Shown here in pieces: positions 6,279 to 9,439 of a stretch of DNA of 9,439 bases; within the stretch, counting starts at the first letter, position 1, and each line of letters begins with the position of its first letter. Under the pieces are notes generated by a model. It was not told where the DNA came from, ran no database searches, and saw nothing but the letters and a program-made list of their open reading frames with translations. The translations under genes and the position numbers were made by a program. The DNA comes from Candidatus Cloacimonas sp. 4484_140 (GTDB lineage Bacteria; Cloacimonadota; Cloacimonadia; JGIOTU-2): positions 1 through 9,439 of the forward strand of contig MVCT01000020.1 of NCBI GenBank assembly GCA_002049945.1. Reading direction: 5' to 3'.

Positions 6279-6299
6279 CAAACTATCTTTGATAGTTTG
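6279..6299 (-). terminator. Hairpin over the guaB stop codon, terminator-like but without a U-tract
   Basis: CAAACTATC (6279-6287) and GATAGTTTG (6291-6299) form a perfect 9-bp stem with a 3-base loop, spanning the last guaB codons and its TAG. A U-run would be expected next on the minus strand, but the heptamer array starts there instead. Termination is therefore uncertain; it could also be an mRNA 3'-end stabilising stem. Confidence 0.35.
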
Positions 6300-7755
6300 G
6301 TGCTTCCTTTACTATTGATACATCATGTGGATGGCTTTCTTTGAGTGATGCTGAAGAGATTTTTGTAAAGACTGTTTTGCTTCTCATTTCCTCAATTGTA
6401 GCTGCGCCGCAGTAACCCATTCCTGCTTTCAGTCCTCCAAGTAATTGGAACAAGTAATCAGATAGTGGTCCTTTATATTCGACCCGACCTTCTATACCTT
6501 CGGCGACAAGTTTGATGCTCTCGGTTGGATTGGTTGTTTTCACATCATCCTGAAAATATCTATCTTTACTCCCGGCTTTCATTGCTCCGATAGAGCCCAT
6601 GCCGCGGTAGGTTTTATAACGTCTTCCTTCATAAATAACATCCTCACCCGGGCTTTCATCAGTACCGGCAAAAAGCGAACCGATCATCACTACATTTGCG
6701 CCGGCAGCAATTGCTTTTGCAATGTCGCCTGAGTATTTGATGCCGCCGTCAGCAATGATTGGTACTTCGTTCTGTGCTGCTTTTGCACATTCCAGGATCG
6801 CTGTAAGCTGAGGTACTCCCACTCCTGCAATCACTCGCGTGGTGCAAATTGAACCAGGACCAATTCCAACCTTCACCGCATCAACTCCTGTCTTAATAAG
6901 ATCTACTGTAGCTTCAGCAGTGGCGACATTTCCTGCAATGATATTTTGATCAGAAAATTTCCTTCGTAAATTTCTCATCGCTTCCATGGCTTTCACACTA
7001 TGCCCATGAGCTGTATCTATGACTATCACATCTACATCTGCATTGATAAGTTCCTGAGCACGTTCAAGATAATCTCCACCCACACCGATCGCTGCACCCG
7101 AAAGAAGTCTTCCTTCTTCGTCTTTAGCAGCATTGGGATATTTGATGCTCTTCATGATGTCTTTCACAGTTATCAAGCCCTTAAGAGAATATGATTCATC
7201 AACAAGAAGCAGCTTTTCTATGCGGTGTTTGTGCAATAGGATTGTTGCATCTTCCAAAGAGATTCCATCCAGTGCAGTAATCAAATTTTTTGAGGTCATC
7301 AGATCAGAAACTTTTTTCAACATATCATCTTCGAACATCATGTCCCTGTTGGTGATTATTCCAACGAGCTTGTTCCCTTTTGTAATAGGAATTCCTGAAA
7401 TGTTATGTTCCTGCATGACATCGTGAGCGTCCTGCAAACGGGCATTGGGAGTGAGAGTAATAGGATTATGTATAATAACACTTTCAGAGCGTTTCACTTT
7501 TTGCACGAAGGATGCCTGCTGCTCGATGGTCAGGTTTTTGTGAATAATACCTATACCGCCTTCTTTTGCCATAGCAATAGCCATCTTTGATTCGGTTACT
7601 GTATCCATTGCTGCGCTGATAATGGGGATATTGAGCGGGATATGCCGCGTGAGTCTTGTTTTCATATCTACATCCCGCGGGAGTACTTTTGATTTTCCTG
7701 GAATAAGGAGAACGTCATCAAAAGTTAAACTGTTATGTAATATTTTTTCTTTCAT
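6283..7755 (-). CDS. guaB: Inosine-5'-monophosphate dehydrogenase
   Basis: GuaB oxidises IMP to XMP with NAD+, the committed step to GMP, in the cytoplasm. The protein is full length (490 residues). It opens with L-T-F-D-D-V-L-L-I-P (10-19) and has the barrel strand S-A-A-M-D-T-V (48-54), a CBS-domain pair inserted at about 91-205, D-T-A-H-G-H (247-252), the catalytic loop G-S-I-C-T-T-R (301-307, catalytic C304), I-A-D-G-G-I (334-339), the flap around Y-R-G-M-G-S (383-388) to D-R-Y (398-400), and E-G-I-E-G-R-V (419-425). The segment usually V-P-E-G-I-E-G reads V-A-E-G here, a mild change. The ATG lies 5 bp after the stop of the nucleoside kinase gene, with only a weak AGAAG ribosome site, so coupling to that gene is likely. 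It converges with queE across the repeat-flanked cassette. Confidence 0.97.
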   Translation of the reverse strand: MKEKILHNSLTFDDVLLIPGKSKVLPRDVDMKTRLTRHIPLNIPIISAAMDTVTESKMAIAMAKEGGIGIIHKNLTIEQQASFVQKVKRSESVIIHNPITLTPNARLQDAHDVMQEHNISGIPITKGNKLVGIITNRDMMFEDDMLKKVSDLMTSKNLITALDGISLEDATILLHKHRIEKLLLVDESYSLKGLITVKDIMKSIKYPNAAKDEEGRLLSGAAIGVGGDYLERAQELINADVDVIVIDTAHGHSVKAMEAMRNLRRKFSDQNIIAGNVATAEATVDLIKTGVDAVKVGIGPGSICTTRVIAGVGVPQLTAILECAKAAQNEVPIIADGGIKYSGDIAKAIAAGANVVMIGSLFAGTDESPGEDVIYEGRRYKTYRGMGSIGAMKAGSKDRYFQDDVKTTNPTESIKLVAEGIEGRVEYKGPLSDYLFQLLGGLKAGMGYCGAATIEEMRSKTVFTKISSASLKESHPHDVSIVKEAPNYQR

Positions 7756-7760
7756 AGCTT

Positions 7761-9416
7761 CTAATAGTCGAAATCACTACCCTTAATAAATTCCCTTAAA
7801 ATCGAATTTCGGGGAATTGGTATTTCCGGAATGGTTACAAAGAAAGAAAGTAAGTTTATCAATCTTTGTGCTTCCGAGTATTGTTCACTTTCCTGAGTGA
7901 TCTTCATCAATTCCGGAATTGCGATCCTTTTCAGAACACCAAGTTCATACACAAGTGCAGAGTTAAACATGACATCTGCTTCCTCCTGAAAGGAAAAAAC
8001 AAATTTCCTTTCTCCTGCCCGAATGGAATCCCAGCGTTTTATGGTCTGTTCTGCATCATACCCACGGAAAAATGTATCGCGGACAATTCTGCGGATAATG
8101 CGTGTATCCGAGGTTGAAATACGATTAAGATTATCTAAGTTCAGTTGCGTGAGCGCGCTCACATAGATTTTATATTTATTTTTTCTTTTTATAGATGGAG
8201 TCAGGACATCGTTCAATCCGTGAATTCCCTCTAAAATTAATATTTGATCTTCATCGATATGGAATTTCGTGCCATGTTCTTCACGTTTTCCGTCTCTGAA
8301 ATTGTATTTGGGGATCTCGATCTCTCCACCGGTAAGTAATTTTTCAACGTGTTCATTTATCAGTTCTTTATCGAGTGCATGGATGGATTCGAAATTGTAT
8401 TCGCCCTGCTCGTCTTTCGGAGTTCTTTCTCTATCTAAAAAATAATTATCAAGAGAGGTTACAAAAGGTGAAAGCCCAATCACTTTCAACTGAATTGCGA
8501 GCCGTTTCACAAAAGTAGTTTTGCCGGACGCAGAAGGACCTGAAATCAGAACAACAATTCCCGAATTTCTTTTTTGGTGAATATCTTCGGCAATCTCAGC
8601 GATTTTTTTCTCATGCAGTGCTTCGGAAATCTGAATGATCTCATTTATCTCAAAATTTTCCACTTTTTGGTTCAGCGATGCAACGTATGAGAGATTAAGT
8701 ATATTACCCCAGCGTTCATATTCTGTGAAAATTTTTAACAGATTGGGCAAAGGGCGGAATGTTCCGATCCTGTCCGGATAATCAACAGAGGGAAATCTAA
8801 GTATAAGACCTGGAGGTACGTACTTCAGATCAAAAAGCTTAAGATAGCCGGTTGATGGAACGAGGGGTCCATTAAAGAAATCATAAAGCTCGCCATATTT
8901 ATAGATAAGAATGTTCTTCTGGTGATAATAATCTAGCATTTGAAGCTTGATCTCATCTTTTTTAAAGTATTGATATGCCTGTCTTTTGGAAAGATACAGA
9001 GGTTCGAAAGGTTCATTCTCAGTTATCAAGTGCTCTATTCTCTTTTTTATCTTCTCTACGTCATCTTTAGTAAGTAAAAATCTGGAAAAAGTCTCAATAT
9101 AACAGCCATCACCAAGAGAATGTTTTACCTGGATTTTGGGGAGCTCAAAAAGCTCATTTACAGCACGCATGAAAACAAAAATAAGAGAATTTTGATAGAT
9201 ACGCAAGCCCTCTCTCGTGCCGATATGCACATATTCTACAGTGCAGTCGGAATCAATAATATAATCCAGAGGATAAATGATATTATCTATCTTCACAGCA
9301 ACAACAACATATTGAAACTGAAAGCGTTCCTTCTTCAGAAGCAATAGGGAAGTAATTTCCTTGTCGCAGTTACATATTTTGGATAAATTTCCATTTTTGA
9401 TAATTTTAATTTCCAT
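7761..9416 (-). CDS. TGS-domain nucleoside kinase, uridine kinase/phosphoribulokinase-like
   Basis: The 551-residue two-part protein probably phosphorylates a nucleoside with ATP or GTP. Residues 1-75 look like a TGS/ubiquitin-like fold, and about 80-135 (V-K-H-S-L-G-D-G-C-Y-I-E at 97-108) resemble the second additional domain of threonyl-tRNA synthetase. Residues 285-500 are a P-loop kinase: Walker A G-P-S-A-S-G-K-T (293-300), S-L-D-N-Y-F (321-326), P-K-Y-N-F (369-373), the Walker-B-like L-I-L-E-G-I-H-G (393-400) and R-I-I-R-R-I-V-R-D (438-446). Similar fusions occur in Thermotogae, Firmicutes and Bacteroidetes and are annotated as nucleoside kinases; the substrate here is not shown, though the guaB neighbour favours a purine nucleoside link. 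The ATG at 9416 has AAGG 7 bases upstream; the frame stays open to the window edge, so an upstream start is possible but less likely. Confidence 0.87.
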   Translation of the reverse strand: MEIKIIKNGNLSKICNCDKEITSLLLLKKERFQFQYVVVAVKIDNIIYPLDYIIDSDCTVEYVHIGTREGLRIYQNSLIFVFMRAVNELFELPKIQVKHSLGDGCYIETFSRFLLTKDDVEKIKKRIEHLITENEPFEPLYLSKRQAYQYFKKDEIKLQMLDYYHQKNILIYKYGELYDFFNGPLVPSTGYLKLFDLKYVPPGLILRFPSVDYPDRIGTFRPLPNLLKIFTEYERWGNILNLSYVASLNQKVENFEINEIIQISEALHEKKIAEIAEDIHQKRNSGIVVLISGPSASGKTTFVKRLAIQLKVIGLSPFVTSLDNYFLDRERTPKDEQGEYNFESIHALDKELINEHVEKLLTGGEIEIPKYNFRDGKREEHGTKFHIDEDQILILEGIHGLNDVLTPSIKRKNKYKIYVSALTQLNLDNLNRISTSDTRIIRRIVRDTFFRGYDAEQTIKRWDSIRAGERKFVFSFQEEADVMFNSALVYELGVLKRIAIPELMKITQESEQYSEAQRLINLLSFFVTIPEIPIPRNSILREFIKGSDFDY

Positions 9417-9423
9417 ATAAAAA

Positions 9424-9427
9424 CCTT
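9424..9427 (-). promoter_or_regulatory. Ribosome binding site of the nucleoside kinase gene
   Basis: On the minus strand AAGG sits 7 bases before the ATG at 9416. It favours this start even though the reading frame remains open for seven more codons to the window edge. Confidence 0.45.
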
Positions 9428-9439
9428 GAGCCCAATCAT

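Noticed and set aside
7133..7426. Plus-strand frames opposite guaB and the kinase gene
   Set aside because: They are antisense shadows of strongly supported genes, without recognisable protein features.
9417..9439. Longer nucleoside kinase or the end of an upstream gene at the right edge
   Set aside because: The frame is open to the edge, but only 23 bases are available and the ATG at 9416 has a ribosome site; nothing more can be supported.

Overview
The window is chromosomal DNA of an AT-rich bacterium. An electron-transfer flavoprotein alpha subunit with a built-in two-cluster ferredoxin domain points to an anaerobe. The TGS-type nucleoside kinase and the patchy use of Shine-Dalgarno sites (strong before some genes, absent before walJ, the amidohydrolase gene and queE) would fit a member of the FCB/Cloacimonadota-like candidate phyla. 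That placement is an inference from gene content, not a demonstrated assignment.

Left part (1-814): the C-terminal end of a beta-class DNA methyltransferase runs in from off-window. It is followed by a 163-bp gap holding an 8-bp-periodic repeat array that overlaps a perfect 8-bp hairpin.

Centre (815-5661): five genes run rightwards in what looks like one transcription unit. They are a WalJ/YycJ-type metallo-beta-lactamase-fold nuclease, a CaxA/YrbG-type Na+/Ca2+ exchanger (its ATG directly follows the walJ stop), a ferredoxin-EtfA fusion starting at TTG behind a strong GGAGG site, a metal-dependent amidohydrolase of unknown substrate, and queE (7-carboxy-7-deazaguanine synthase), whose ATG overlaps the amidohydrolase stop codon (TGATG). 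No etfB lies next to etfA.

Between convergent queE and guaB (5653-6277) sits the most unusual item. A leftward gene for a small four-helix-bundle (S23/IVP-like) protein is bracketed by arrays of a 7-bp repeat, T-R-R-A-G-C-G, in inverted orientation. The left array begins inside the last codons of queE and supplies its stop codon. The right array ends 5 bp short of the guaB stop codon. This has the look of a compact inserted cassette.

Right part (6283-9416): a leftward pair, a TGS-domain uridine-kinase-like nucleoside kinase followed 5 bp later by guaB (IMP dehydrogenase), forms a small nucleotide-metabolism operon. A 9-bp hairpin overlaps the guaB stop codon but lacks a U-tract; the repeat array follows it instead. 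No tRNA, rRNA, CRISPR array, transposase or reverse transcriptase is visible, and no gene-free stretch exceeds 165 bp.
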